NCBI GenBank assembly: GCA_002431805.1
Contig: DJEE01000077.1
Coordinates: forward strand, 31,763-46,208
DNA: 14,446 bases
Source: Eggerthellaceae bacterium UBA5906
Lineage (GTDB): Bacteria > Actinomycetota > Coriobacteriia > Coriobacteriales > Eggerthellaceae
Direction: 5' to 3'
The position numbers and the translations under genes were made by a program. Under the pieces are notes generated by a model that was not told the DNA's origin, ran no database searches, and worked only from the letters and a program-made list of their open reading frames with translations. Below are positions 5,895 through 11,846 of the stretch, piece after piece (position 1 is the first letter of the stretch; the number at the start of each line of letters is the position of its first letter).

Positions 5895-6590
5895 CTAGGC
5901 CGCCTCTTCGTCCTCTTCGTCATCCTCGCCCCAGCCGTACTTTTCTTCGAAATCATCGAAATCGTACCAGCTGCGGTCGGGGGCGTTGACGTTATGGTCG
6001 ATGTAGAACCGCTGGCACGCCGTGAGGCCTCTGCTTTCGATCATCTCTCCGTAGCGCTTGACGTCGAAGGCGCTCATGGCATCGCTGTCGTTGTCGAGGG
6101 CGCGCGACAGCTCGTCGTTGTACTGGAGGAACTGCCACCCGAGGTTCTCCTCGGGGCTTTGGCGGTCCACCCAGAGCTGCCCCCACTGATCCTTCTGCCA
6201 TGCGAAGTCGAAGTCGTAGCCGTAGATCGGCAGGTCGTCGACCTGTTCGATGATGTTCATGAGCTCGAGGATGGTGGTGGGGTCGTCGACGTAGTCGCAC
6301 CACGCCTCGACCTTCTCCTCGTCATCTTCGCTCATGTGCTCCATCTGGCTTGCCAGCAGGTTGAGCTCGTCGAGGGACGTGCACTCGCCGAACGCCGCCC
6401 TGCACCCGAACGGGGTGCCGTCGTAGTCGGAGATGTATATCTCCTCGTGCTGCTCGTCGTAGAGTCGGTGCTCCTCGAGGAAGGCCTTTATCTCGGCCGG
6501 CTCCTTGGGAAGCTCGATCCACGCGTCGTGGAGCTTGCCTTCGTTGTAGTAGCCGTAGTTTCCGATGCAGACGTTGATCGCGCCGCTCAT
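5895..6590 (-). CDS. ardA: ArdA-family antirestriction protein
   Basis: The start was placed at ATG 6590 after the repeat-derived ribosome site; an upstream in-frame ATG (6644) is inside the hairpin. 231 residues. The N-terminus has the ArdA signature 'i.V.iGNYGYYNEGKLHDAWIELP' (residues 5-27, with the conserved NEG), then EEIYISDYDG (49-58) and SLDELNLLA. A central acidic helical part follows (ILELMNIIEQVDDLPIYGYD). ArdA is a dimeric protein that mimics bent B-DNA and inhibits type I restriction enzymes, protecting incoming mobile DNA. Typical ArdA proteins are about 165-175 residues; this one carries an extra, extremely acidic tail (YDFDDFEEKYGWGEDDEEDEE). It is fourth in the leftward unit from the promoter near 7970, counting hicAB as one module. 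Confidence 0.88.
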   Translation of the reverse strand: MSGAINVCIGNYGYYNEGKLHDAWIELPKEPAEIKAFLEEHRLYDEQHEEIYISDYDGTPFGCRAAFGECTSLDELNLLASQMEHMSEDDEEKVEAWCDYVDDPTTILELMNIIEQVDDLPIYGYDFDFAWQKDQWGQLWVDRQSPEENLGWQFLQYNDELSRALDNDSDAMSAFDVKRYGEMIESRGLTACQRFYIDHNVNAPDRSWYDFDDFEEKYGWGEDDEEDEEAA

Positions 6591-6598
6591 TTCCGTTT

Positions 6599-6698
6599 CC
6601 TTTCCTAGATGTTTTGCAAATAGAAAAGGCTCACCGGGCCGCATCGACCAGGGGAGCCTTGTTGAGCTCCCCTGGTTTCGCTTCCCGGGGTAGGGAAG
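6599..6698 (-). repeat. Array repeat R6
   Basis: Full-length copy between hicB and ardA. The upper stem has a G-U pair in place of a Watson-Crick pair, and one mismatch occurs in the lower stem (TGAGCC). Hairpin I is lengthened to CTTCCC/GGGAAG. Confidence 0.9.
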
Positions 6699-6705
6699 AG
6701 GCTAT

Positions 6706-6930
6706 TTAAGCCAAGACGAGGATTTTCGGGTTGGCCGGAACGCCGGCCTCGCCACAGCCCTCGATGTAGTCGTCGACTGCGTTGCGAAACGCCTGCTCGA
6801 CGCCTTCGAGCGTGCTCGATTCGTACTCTGCCAGCCCTTCGACGCCGTCGACGGTTCCGTAGATTAGCTTGTCCTCGATATCGTATTTCGGCGTCGAGGA
6901 GAATCCTTTGTAGACCAGCTTTTCGAACAT
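6706..6930 (-). CDS. hicB: HicB-like antitoxin, short form
   Basis: 74 residues. It starts as a HicB RNase-H-like fold (LVYKGFSSTPKYDIEDKLIYGTVDGVEGLAEYE) and contains the hallmark AFRNAVDDYIEGC helix near 47-59. No C-terminal HTH or ribbon-helix-helix domain is present, so autoregulation through DNA binding is not obvious. The ATG at 6930 directly follows the TAG of the upstream hicA-like gene; AAAGGAG inside hicA is its ribosome site. It neutralises the HicA toxin. Confidence 0.8.
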   Translation of the reverse strand: MFEKLVYKGFSSTPKYDIEDKLIYGTVDGVEGLAEYESSTLEGVEQAFRNAVDDYIEGCGEAGVPANPKILVLA

Positions 6931-7170
6931 CTAGAGCTCCTTTCTCACGGCTTCGATTATCGCATCCAGCACATACGGCTTCAACGACTTCGAACCGTTG
7001 TGCGGCACATGATAGACAAGGGGAGGCTTTCCCGGTTTTACAAATTTGATGCCGGAGCCCCTTCCTTGCCTGCATGTATAGCCCAGTGCCTCGAGAAGCT
7101 GCCTTGCTTCCCTGTGCGTCAGGCGCCTGCCCGACAAGAGAGCATCGATCAGCTTCGCCGTCTGCGTCAT
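6931..7170 (-). CDS. hicA: HicA-family toxin (mRNA interferase)
   Basis: 79 residues from ATG 7170. It shows the double-stranded-RNA-binding-like HicA layout: KLIDALLSGRRLTHREARQLLEALGY (6-31), the turn GRGSGIKFVKPG (37-48), the strand LVYHVPH (51-57) and the end LKPYVLDAIIEAVRKEL. Classical HicA has 'GSHh' with a catalytic His; here that position is Gly (G40), and His occurs only at 54 and 57. This matches a HicA subtype with H.PH...K.LKpY rather than the E. coli form. Activity therefore needs a different catalytic His or is weakened. The start follows the ribosome site in repeat R7. Confidence 0.8.
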   Translation of the reverse strand: MTQTAKLIDALLSGRRLTHREARQLLEALGYTCRQGRGSGIKFVKPGKPPLVYHVPHNGSKSLKPYVLDAIIEAVRKEL

Positions 7171-7177
7171 AGCGCTT

Positions 7178-7277
7178 CCTTTCCTAGATGTTTCTGCAAA
7201 TAGAAAAGGCTCCCCGGGCCGCATCGACCAGGGGAGCCTTGATAAGCTCCCCTGGTTTGGCTTCCCGGGTCAGGAAG
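7178..7277 (-). repeat. Array repeat R7
   Basis: Full-length copy between the 64-residue membrane protein and hicA. The upper stem carries a GGTCG/CGGCC wobble as in R6 and R8. Its end is three bases from the stop codon at 7281. Confidence 0.9.
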
Positions 7278-7280
7278 TGC

Positions 7281-7475
7281 CTAATGGGCGATTCCTCCTC
7301 CGAACAGGATGAAGGAAGCCAAAAGGAAAGCCGCTTCGACTAAGGCGGTGCTGCCCGCAGCTATCGCGACTTGAGCCCACGTCATCCCACCGAACAGCAT
7401 CGGCATCGCCGGTTTGTAGAGGAAAGCCTCCAAAACCGAGGCCGATGTATCGTTGCGTTGGCTTGTCCTGCTCAT
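7281..7475 (-). CDS. Small membrane protein, 64 residues
   Basis: The start at 7475 follows the repeat R8 ribosome site. After a polar N-terminus (SRTSQRNDTSASV) the protein becomes hydrophobic. The stretch from about residue 34 to 62 (WAQVAIAAGSTALVEAAF, then LLASFILFGGG) can form one or two membrane helices, with a single Glu (E47) in the middle. I know no family. Being alone in its module and short, it may be an entry-exclusion-like protein, a type I-like toxin or a membrane-directed immunity factor. None of these is shown by the sequence. Confidence 0.7.
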   Translation of the reverse strand: MSRTSQRNDTSASVLEAFLYKPAMPMLFGGMTWAQVAIAAGSTALVEAAFLLASFILFGGGIAH

Positions 7476-7483
7476 TTCCGTTT

Positions 7484-7583
7484 CCTTTCCTAGATGTTTT
7501 TGCAAATAGAAAAGGCTCCCCGGGCCGCATCGACCAGGGGAGCCTTGTTGAGCTCCCCTGGTTTCGCTTCCCGGGTCAGGAAG
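7484..7583 (-). repeat. Array repeat R8
   Basis: Full-length copy between the 63-residue Cys-rich gene and the 64-residue membrane protein. It is the first repeat of the unit starting near 7970. Its sequence is very close to R6 and R7. Confidence 0.9.
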
Positions 7584-7617
7584 GTGTGTGGCTTCGTAAC
7601 GGTGCTTGATAAGGCAG

Positions 7618-7809
7618 CTACGCATAGCTGCCATGGTCGAGCTTGCACGTATAGCACCCTTGGCATGCGCCGAGGTCGTTGTATATGCAGCCTGAAGACT
7701 CGAACTCTTCCACGATCTCACCTTGAGAGAAGACTCTTGCCGTCGTGCCGTCAACGCGGTAAAGCGTATCGGGCGTTTGGCTCGAATAGTGCGTGCTTTG
7801 TGCGGTCAT
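7618..7809 (-). CDS. Small Cys-rich protein, first gene of the leftward unit
   Basis: 63 residues. ATG 7809 follows GGGAAGGAG at the end of the structured leader. An in-frame extension upstream to 7956 would run through the leader hairpins and is rejected. The C-terminus has C41, C49, C52 and C55 (C-x7-C-x2-C-x2-C), which could hold a metal ion. The first half (STHYSSQTPDTLYRVDGTTARVFSQGEIVEEF) looks like a small beta fold. No family is recognised. The module ends 35 bases before repeat R8, a wider gap than usual. Confidence 0.7.
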   Translation of the reverse strand: MTAQSTHYSSQTPDTLYRVDGTTARVFSQGEIVEEFESSGCIYNDLGACQGCYTCKLDHGSYA

Positions 7810-7973
7810 TTTCCGCTCCTTCCCGGCCCCCGCTTCCGCGGCGGCCATAACGATAGGTCGCCGCGTCCGCTCAGGACACGGAAAGGACGGACTGCGTTTG
7901 CAGTCTATCCAGATGTCAATGTGCGCTCCCTTTCTGGCGTGATGCGGGATGCGCACGGTGCAAGCTGATTATA
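7810..7973 (-). promoter_or_regulatory. Promoter and structured ~150-nt leader RNA, copy 1
   Basis: On the minus strand an extended -10 (TGATATAAT, TATAAT at 7973-7968) precedes TTGCACCGTGCGC. The leader can fold into A: GTGCGC 7956-7951 with GCGCAC 7926-7921; B: GACTGC 7905-7900 with GCAGTC 7895-7890; C: CGTGTCC 7880-7874 with GGACGCG 7868-7862; E: GGCC-CCGC with GCGG-GGCC, 7846-7825, GGAA loop. GGGAAGGAG (7824-7816) follows directly. A TTGACG at 7999-7994 is 20 bases from the -10, rather far for a -35. Copy 2 at 12324-12480 folds the same way with different stems. Confidence 0.75.
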
Positions 7974-8193
7974 TCATCACAGGGAGGTATTGACGTCAAG
8001 GACGCAGCGTATGAATCAGATGCACAATCTCGGTAAATGCCTGATAGATTGCGAATTCTTGCGGCTTGTGAGCTGTGACTGGCTCGAGCGCTTGGGCGGC
8101 CGGCCATGTTGTTGCCCGGATCGATATCCAAGTGTTAAACGCCCCTGCTCGAAGCCCCTAAGCATGGTCGCCCTGCTAAAAGCTGAGCAGCCT
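7974..8193. other. Intergenic stretch after the relaxase gene
   Basis: No supported gene on either strand. It contains the upstream side of the copy 1 promoter. A weak inverted repeat (AGCC...GGCT near 8183-8208) just overlaps the relaxase stop. No clear T-tract terminator is seen. Confidence 0.5.
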
Positions 8194-9006
8194 TCAGAAC
8201 GGCTTTTCCAAGGATGGGGATTTCTGGATAGATGCCGATAGGCGCTCGGCCATGGCGTTGCGCTCGCGCACCGCCTCGTTCTCGCGGGCGCGGTCGGTGA
8301 CCGGCGCGTACTCGCGGCCCTCCGCGGCGCAGCGCTCGCGCTCGCGCGATTCCATGGCGCGCACGGCGGCCCCCTCGTGCACCGTCGGCTCGCGGTCGAT
8401 CCCGCGCGCCTCGTAACTGCGGCAGTCGACGTAGGCGCGCTCGCGCTCGGGCGTGCGGTCGCGCTCGTAGGCGCGCTCGAGCGCCATGTTCTGGTCGCGC
8501 TCCCACGACTTGCGCAGGTCGACCAGCAGGGCCTTGTCGTCCCAGCCGCGGTTCTTGGCGCCGAACCCGTCGGGGCCGGCCTCGCGCGTGGTGCACATGA
8601 TGTGGACGTGGGGGTTGCCGTCGCCGCGGTCGTGCATGCACACGTCGGCGCACATGCCGCGCGACACCAGCTCGCGCTCGGCCCAGCCGCGGGCGAGCTC
8701 GAACTGCTCGTCGCGGCAGAGCTCGCGCGGCAGCGCCAGCTCGAACTCGCGCGACAGTCGCGAGTTCGACCGGGTCTCGGCGGCCTCGACGGCGTTCCAC
8801 AGCTCGCAGCGGTCGCGGTAGAGCTCGGGCGCGTCGCGCGGCAGCAGCACCTCGCTGCGCACGACGCCGCGCTTGCGCTCGTAGTCGTGCTCGAGGCCGG
8901 TGCGCCGGTCGTAGACGCGCTCGCCGGCGCGGTAGGCGGCAGCGGCCGTGGCCGAGCGGCCCTGGCTGCGGGAGATGACCTTGCAGCTGAAGTGGTAGCT
9001 TGCCAC
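8194..9006 (-). CDS. mobA: MobA/MobL-family (MOBQ) relaxase, compact
   Basis: I chose GTG 9006 as start: GGAAGGAGG lies eight bases upstream and the protein then begins (M)ASYHFSCKVISRSQG, as MobA/MobL relaxases do. 270 residues. The AAYRAGE block puts Tyr25 where RSF1010 MobA has its nicking Tyr25. NPHVHIM (131-137) is the metal-binding HxH motif. KSWERDQNMALERA (167-180) and PTVHEGAAVRAME (207-219) are further family landmarks. The enzyme nicks one strand at oriT and stays bound to the 5' end during transfer. The relaxase domain is complete, but no C-terminal primase or extension is present. The C-terminus is very Arg/Glu-rich. The element would be mobilisable with another element's secretion channel. 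A candidate oriT lies just upstream. Confidence 0.88.
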   Translation of the reverse strand: MASYHFSCKVISRSQGRSATAAAAYRAGERVYDRRTGLEHDYERKRGVVRSEVLLPRDAPELYRDRCELWNAVEAAETRSNSRLSREFELALPRELCRDEQFELARGWAERELVSRGMCADVCMHDRGDGNPHVHIMCTTREAGPDGFGAKNRGWDDKALLVDLRKSWERDQNMALERAYERDRTPERERAYVDCRSYEARGIDREPTVHEGAAVRAMESRERERCAAEGREYAPVTDRARENEAVRERNAMAERLSASIQKSPSLEKPF

Positions 9007-9060
9007 CGGCGGCGCCTCCTTCCCGAGCGGCGAGAGAACAACGAGTACGCTTCTGCTATC

Positions 9061-9115
9061 GCGCATTCCCCTGATCGGGGTTCTGGGGCGGGATGGGTCC
9101 CCAGATCCCCGATCA
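9061..9115 (-). other. Candidate oriT (inverted repeat plus nic-like core)
   Basis: Arms 9072-9088 and 9099-9115 are complementary over 17 bases with two mismatches (TGATCGGGG..CTGGGG with CCCCAG..CCCCGATCA). On the minus strand the repeat is followed after GGGG by AATGCGC (9067-9061). RSF1010/R1162 oriT, as I remember it, has an inverted repeat followed closely by TAAATGCGCC containing the nick, so order and core agree. It lies 55 bases ahead of the relaxase start. Confidence 0.65.
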
Positions 9116-9145
9116 ACGGAATGGGTCGCGGTACGGTCGATATCG

Positions 9146-9178
9146 CCATGCACCGCGCTTTGTCGGTGCGGTGCATGG
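9146..9178. repeat. Perfect 11-bp inverted repeat upstream of oriT
   Basis: CCATGCACCGC (9146-9156) and GCGGTGCATGG (9168-9178) flank 11 bases. No T-tract follows on either side, so it is not a simple terminator. It may be an operator for the relaxase gene or an accessory oriT site. AGAAGGAG followed by ATG (9176) overlaps its right arm. Confidence 0.6.
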
Positions 9179-9222
9179 CAGGCTCCTTCTGTTAACGGGA
9201 TAGGTCTGCGTTCCGCCCTTGG

Positions 9223-9993
9223 TTAAGCTGCGGACTTCGCCTGCTCGCGCATGTCCTCGATGCCGACCTCTAGGTCATCATCGCCGATGTAGCCCCACAC
9301 GCAGTCGAGCATGTCGCCGTCCGCGTCACTCAGCATGACCGCGTAGGCTTGGCCGTCGGCCCACTGCGAGTAGCGCTCCACCTCGAAGTCAAGGCGCTTC
9401 TCCACCTCGTCCCTCGACGTGCGGACGCCGCCGAACCAGCTCGCGACGTCTTCGTCGTCGGCCCATATGAACCCGACGGCCCCCGAGTCCCATCTGTCGA
9501 CGAAGGGAGTGGTGGAGTACATCACGCCGGAGTGGTCGAGCATGTAGACGGTCTTGAGGGTCACCGCTTTGCCGAGTAGGGCAGTGGCGTCGGCGCATTG
9601 GGCTATCGCGTCGGCCAGCGTCTCCGAATCGGGGTAGGCATCGAATTCATCGACCTCGTCCCATCCCTTTTCTCCGGTGAGCCAGCTTCGGTACATGGCC
9701 TCCAGGCGTTCTCTGCCTTGCCCGTCCTCCTTGAGGCGCAAAGCCTCGAACATCCCCGATCTCACGGCATCGAGAAGCTCCTCGAAGGTGAAATGCTCCT
9801 CGAGCATGCCCTTCATGAAGTCTTCGGGAGACTTGTAAGGGTTGTCGTCGGGCGAGTTGTAGCTTCTTGCCCATGTGAGCATGTGCCCGAGGTTGTCCTC
9901 CCACGTCCGCGGGCTCTCGACGTCGTCGCAATAGGCCCACTCGATCACCGTTCCGTTGCCCTGGGCTTCCTCTCCGATCTTGTGCAACAGCAT
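9223..9993 (-). CDS. Conserved unknown protein with DHSG...WDSG motif, 256 residues
   Basis: The N-terminal 130 residues are acidic and helical. The C-terminal part, from about residue 150, carries a pattern I know from uncharacterised plasmid, ICE and phage proteins. It reads YMLDHSGVMYSTTPFVDRWDSGAVGFIW, then a helix VEKRLDFEVERYSQWADGQAYAV. In relatives this reads 'DHSG...sttpF.c.wDSGQvGfiy...EV..Yd.yl.G.vYg'. Function is unknown; its repeated presence on mobile elements suggests a role in establishment or anti-defence, which is inference. The ATG at 9993 uses the repeat R9 ribosome site. The gene is the last before the oriT/relaxase region. Confidence 0.8.
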   Translation of the reverse strand: MLLHKIGEEAQGNGTVIEWAYCDDVESPRTWEDNLGHMLTWARSYNSPDDNPYKSPEDFMKGMLEEHFTFEELLDAVRSGMFEALRLKEDGQGRERLEAMYRSWLTGEKGWDEVDEFDAYPDSETLADAIAQCADATALLGKAVTLKTVYMLDHSGVMYSTTPFVDRWDSGAVGFIWADDEDVASWFGGVRTSRDEVEKRLDFEVERYSQWADGQAYAVMLSDADGDMLDCVWGYIGDDDLEVGIEDMREQAKSAA

Positions 9994-10002
9994 TTTCCGT
10001 TT

Positions 10003-10102
10003 CCTTTCCTAAATGTTTTGCAAATAGAAAAGGCTCCCAAGGTCGCATCGACCAGGGGAGCCTCGATAAGCTCCCCTGGTTTGGCTTCCCGGGGTTGGGA
10101 AG
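10003..10102 (-). repeat. Array repeat R9
   Basis: Full-length copy between brnA and the 9223 gene. It has several changes that keep hairpin pairing: hairpin I is CTTCCC/GGGAAG and the lower stem is GGCTCCC/GGGAGCC. The tail carries CATTTAGG instead of CATCTAGG. Confidence 0.9.
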
Positions 10103-10111
10103 TGCGCTTTG

Positions 10112-10309
10112 CTACGCCTTCGGCCCGAAGTTCAGCTCAGCCTTCTCGGCGCACGATCTGCGCAGCAGCGTCGTCGCGACGTGGTTCACGTCGAGCCCTG
10201 TTCTCTTCGCTTCGGCCTCGAGCCACTTGTAGCTGTCGACGTCGATGTCGACGTCGACATGAACGGTCGCGATATGTTCTGCCTTACGCCATCCCTCTGA
10301 GTTCAGCAT
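10112..10309 (-). CDS. brnA: BrnA-type antitoxin
   Basis: 65 residues from ATG 10309, with GAGGAGG six bases upstream and inside brnT. The two genes overlap by 26 bases, as is common for brnTA. The sequence shows HVDVDIDVDSYKWLEAEAKRTGLDVNHVATTLLRR (residues 17-51), a ribbon-helix-helix-like strand-helix-helix with the usual 'l...a...g..y...in..LR.' rhythm. BrnA dimers bind BrnT and the shared promoter. The stop is nine bases before repeat R9. Confidence 0.8.
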   Translation of the reverse strand: MLNSEGWRKAEHIATVHVDVDIDVDSYKWLEAEAKRTGLDVNHVATTLLRRSCAEKAELNFGPKA

Positions 10310-10604
10310 AAAGAGCCTCCTCGTGCTTCGTTGCCTTTCTAGCCGAGATGATCCGTATCCTACCGCTTTCTTTGCGGAAGCAGTGGACGACCAGGAGCAA
10401 ATCGCTGGTCGTTGCAAGTGCTAATCGCAGCGTCCTGTCCTCGTTCCACGAGTGAGCGTCGTCGCCGCGGCTGATGGCATGGTTGTCGCCCCATGTCGAA
10501 GCTGCTTGCTCGAATGTGACGCCATGCTTCCTGGCATTTTCCTCGGCTTTGACGCGATCCCACTCGAATACAAGGTTTCCGTACGCGTACGTCTCTTCAT
10601 CCAT
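10284..10604 (-). CDS. brnT: BrnT-family ribonuclease toxin
   Basis: 106 residues. It carries the BrnT signature FEWDRVKAEENARKHGVTFEQAA (13-35) and, near the end, LLLVVHCFRKESGRIRIISARKATKHE. The family's RNase fold uses charged residues in 'FeWD..Ka..N..KHGv.Fe.A' and the terminal 'RIISAR.A...E'; all look intact. The start at 10604 has GAAGGG seven bases upstream, not the repeat's ribosome site, because repeat R10 is a shortened form. Toxin precedes antitoxin as in Brucella brnTA. Confidence 0.88.
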   Translation of the reverse strand: MDEETYAYGNLVFEWDRVKAEENARKHGVTFEQAASTWGDNHAISRGDDAHSWNEDRTLRLALATTSDLLLVVHCFRKESGRIRIISARKATKHEEALYAELRGMA

Positions 10605-10637
10605 TCTAATCCCTTCAACTGTCTTTCTGCATACGTT

Positions 10638-10712
10638 GAAAGGCTCCCGGGGTCGCTTGCGACCAGGGGAGCCTTGGTAAGCTCCCCTGGTTTGGCTTCC
10701 CGGGTCAGGAAG
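10638..10712 (-). repeat. Array repeat R10, short form
   Basis: It contains hairpins I, II and III, but the ~25-base tail with CTATTTGCAAA and CTAGGAAAGG is missing. The loop is CAAG. Only three T follow the stem, so the terminator is weaker by sequence. Confidence 0.85.
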
Positions 10713-10718
10713 GCGGGA

Positions 10719-11150
10719 TCACCGTGGTGCCCGCGTGGCCTTAAGAGGTGGTTGGGCGATCGCCGTAAGGGCCTCGTAGGCCGCGATGTGCAGCCCGTCC
10801 AGCCCGGTGACCTCTCCGAACCTCGCGACCTGCCATAGCTTGTCCAGCTCGATCTCCTTCCAAATCTGGTCGGCGAATAGCAGGAACGCGTCGTCGGGGA
10901 TGCCGCGCTTGCCCCGGTTGGATAGAAGCGGGTCTAGCTCTCCTGCGATGTCGAAGTCCATGTAGAGGTCGTAGGCTTGGGACGCTACGTCGTAGCCGTC
11001 GTCCGGCCCGACGTCCAAGGTCACGATCCAGTCCTCGCCGGCTGGCGTGAATCGCTCCAGCTCGACGTATCCGCCGTCCTCATAGGGGCCGTTGACCTGC
11101 CAGCCGAGATTCTCGAGCCGGTCCAGAAGCTCGTCGTGAAGCACGATCAC
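10719..11150 (-). CDS. Unknown acidic protein, 143 residues, second gene of a pair
   Basis: The start is GTG 11150, overlapping the TGA of the preceding gene by the four bases GTGA, with GGAGAGAAGG ahead. Such overlap means translational coupling. The N-terminus (LLDRLENLGWQVNGPYEDGGYVELERFTPAGEDWIVTLDV) resembles a small conserved module I have seen on mobile elements of gut actinobacteria and Firmicutes ('LGW.v.....dgyvel..ySPaGEDf...v'), without known function. The remainder (LYMDFDIAGELDPLLSNRGKRG.PDD) continues that module; the last ~15 residues are basic. The stop is six bases from repeat R10. Confidence 0.75.
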   Translation of the reverse strand: MIVLHDELLDRLENLGWQVNGPYEDGGYVELERFTPAGEDWIVTLDVGPDDGYDVASQAYDLYMDFDIAGELDPLLSNRGKRGIPDDAFLLFADQIWKEIELDKLWQVARFGEVTGLDGLHIAAYEALTAIAQPPLKATRAPR

Positions 11151-11710
11151 GCCTTCTCTCCGGGCACCGGGCCCATCCAGTCGACGGTCTTGCAAGGCTC
11201 GTCGTCCTCGTCGTTGTCCCAGACGTGCACCTTGATCTGGCTCTCGGACCCGCCGTTCATGCGGTCTTCTTCGACGCACGCCACGGTGACGAACGAGCCG
11301 TCGCCGTCGTAGTAGCCGATGGAGAGGCCTTGAAACCCGTCGGGTGTCTCGTAGCCCCAGCGCTTGGCGACGATCTTGCCGTAGCGCATCTCCTCGACGA
11401 GCTTCGAGGACTCGTGCCGCCACATGCGCAGCGCGGCCTCGCCGCCTTCGTCCGTGGCGGCGTCCCAGCCCGTTTCCGGGTCGGGCGCGTCGCCGCAGGG
11501 CCAGTCGGGGTCGAAGTCCCGCGTCACCGAGTCGGTGAACTGAAGCTCCTTGTCGATGCCTTCGCGAAACGCGCCGCCGGCGCCGTAGATCTCCCTGAAC
11601 TTATCGCCCGCGTCCATCGCGTCCTCGGCCAGCACGTATCTGACCGCGTGAGCCGTTTCGGAGATGTAGACCGGGTGCCATCCAAGGCCATTTTCCTGCT
11701 GCTTGCTCAT
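11147..11710 (-). CDS. Unknown acidic protein, 187 residues, first gene of a pair
   Basis: ATG 11710 follows GGAAGGAGAAGG; this site is not from the array repeat, because R11 is a short form. The protein is rich in Asp, Glu and Trp, with long acidic loops (DFDPDWPCGDAPDPETGWDAATDEGG). Residues ~120-175 look like a beta-sheet (FQGLSIGYYDGDGSFVTVACVEED then SQIKVHVWDNDEDDEP). No family is recognised. Acidic, Asp-rich proteins on mobile elements are sometimes DNA mimics, but this is a guess here. It is coupled to the 10719 gene and no repeat lies between them. Confidence 0.75.
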   Translation of the reverse strand: MSKQQENGLGWHPVYISETAHAVRYVLAEDAMDAGDKFREIYGAGGAFREGIDKELQFTDSVTRDFDPDWPCGDAPDPETGWDAATDEGGEAALRMWRHESSKLVEEMRYGKIVAKRWGYETPDGFQGLSIGYYDGDGSFVTVACVEEDRMNGGSESQIKVHVWDNDEDDEPCKTVDWMGPVPGEKA

Positions 11711-11741
11711 TTCCTTCTCCTTCCGTCCGAGTTTAAGATAC

Positions 11742-11817
11742 GAAAGGCTCCCGAGGTCGCTTGCGACCAGGGGAGCCTCGATAAGCTCCCCTGGTTTTTG
11801 CTTCCCGGGTCAGGAAG
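11742..11817 (-). repeat. Array repeat R11, short form
   Basis: Same short class as R10: three hairpins, CAAG loop, no CTAGGAAAGG tail. The outer stem is GAGGCTCCC/GGGAGCCTTTC. It lies between the 11847 gene and the 11147/10719 pair. Confidence 0.85.
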
Positions 11818-11846
11818 GCCGGTATCGCGGTGATACCGACAGAGGT

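Noticed and set aside
6591..6644. Upstream ATG in the repeat (reading MRPGEPFLFA) as start of ardA; the same for hicA and 13993
   Set aside because: That ATG is in the hairpin loop, has no ribosome site, and is in frame with only some genes; the AGGAAAGG site points to the later ATG in each case.
7810..7956. N-terminal extension of the 63-residue gene through the leader (starting MRIPHHARKG)
   Set aside because: The extension is encoded by leader hairpins shared with copy 2, where the reading frame is not kept.
7990..8241. Plus-strand frame of 83 codons beginning with TTG
   Set aside because: It overlaps the 3' end of the relaxase gene antisense, the ribosome site is too close to the start, and it shows no recognisable protein features.
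2814..9115. Repeats as single-stranded-DNA promoters active during transfer (Frpo-like)
   Set aside because: With the oriT orientation proposed, the transferred strand carries the sense sequence of the genes, so it could not be the direct template.
8016..9176. Long open frames overlapping the relaxase gene on both strands
   Set aside because: Low-complexity Arg/Ala/Ser-rich translations; the relaxase frame has clear motifs.
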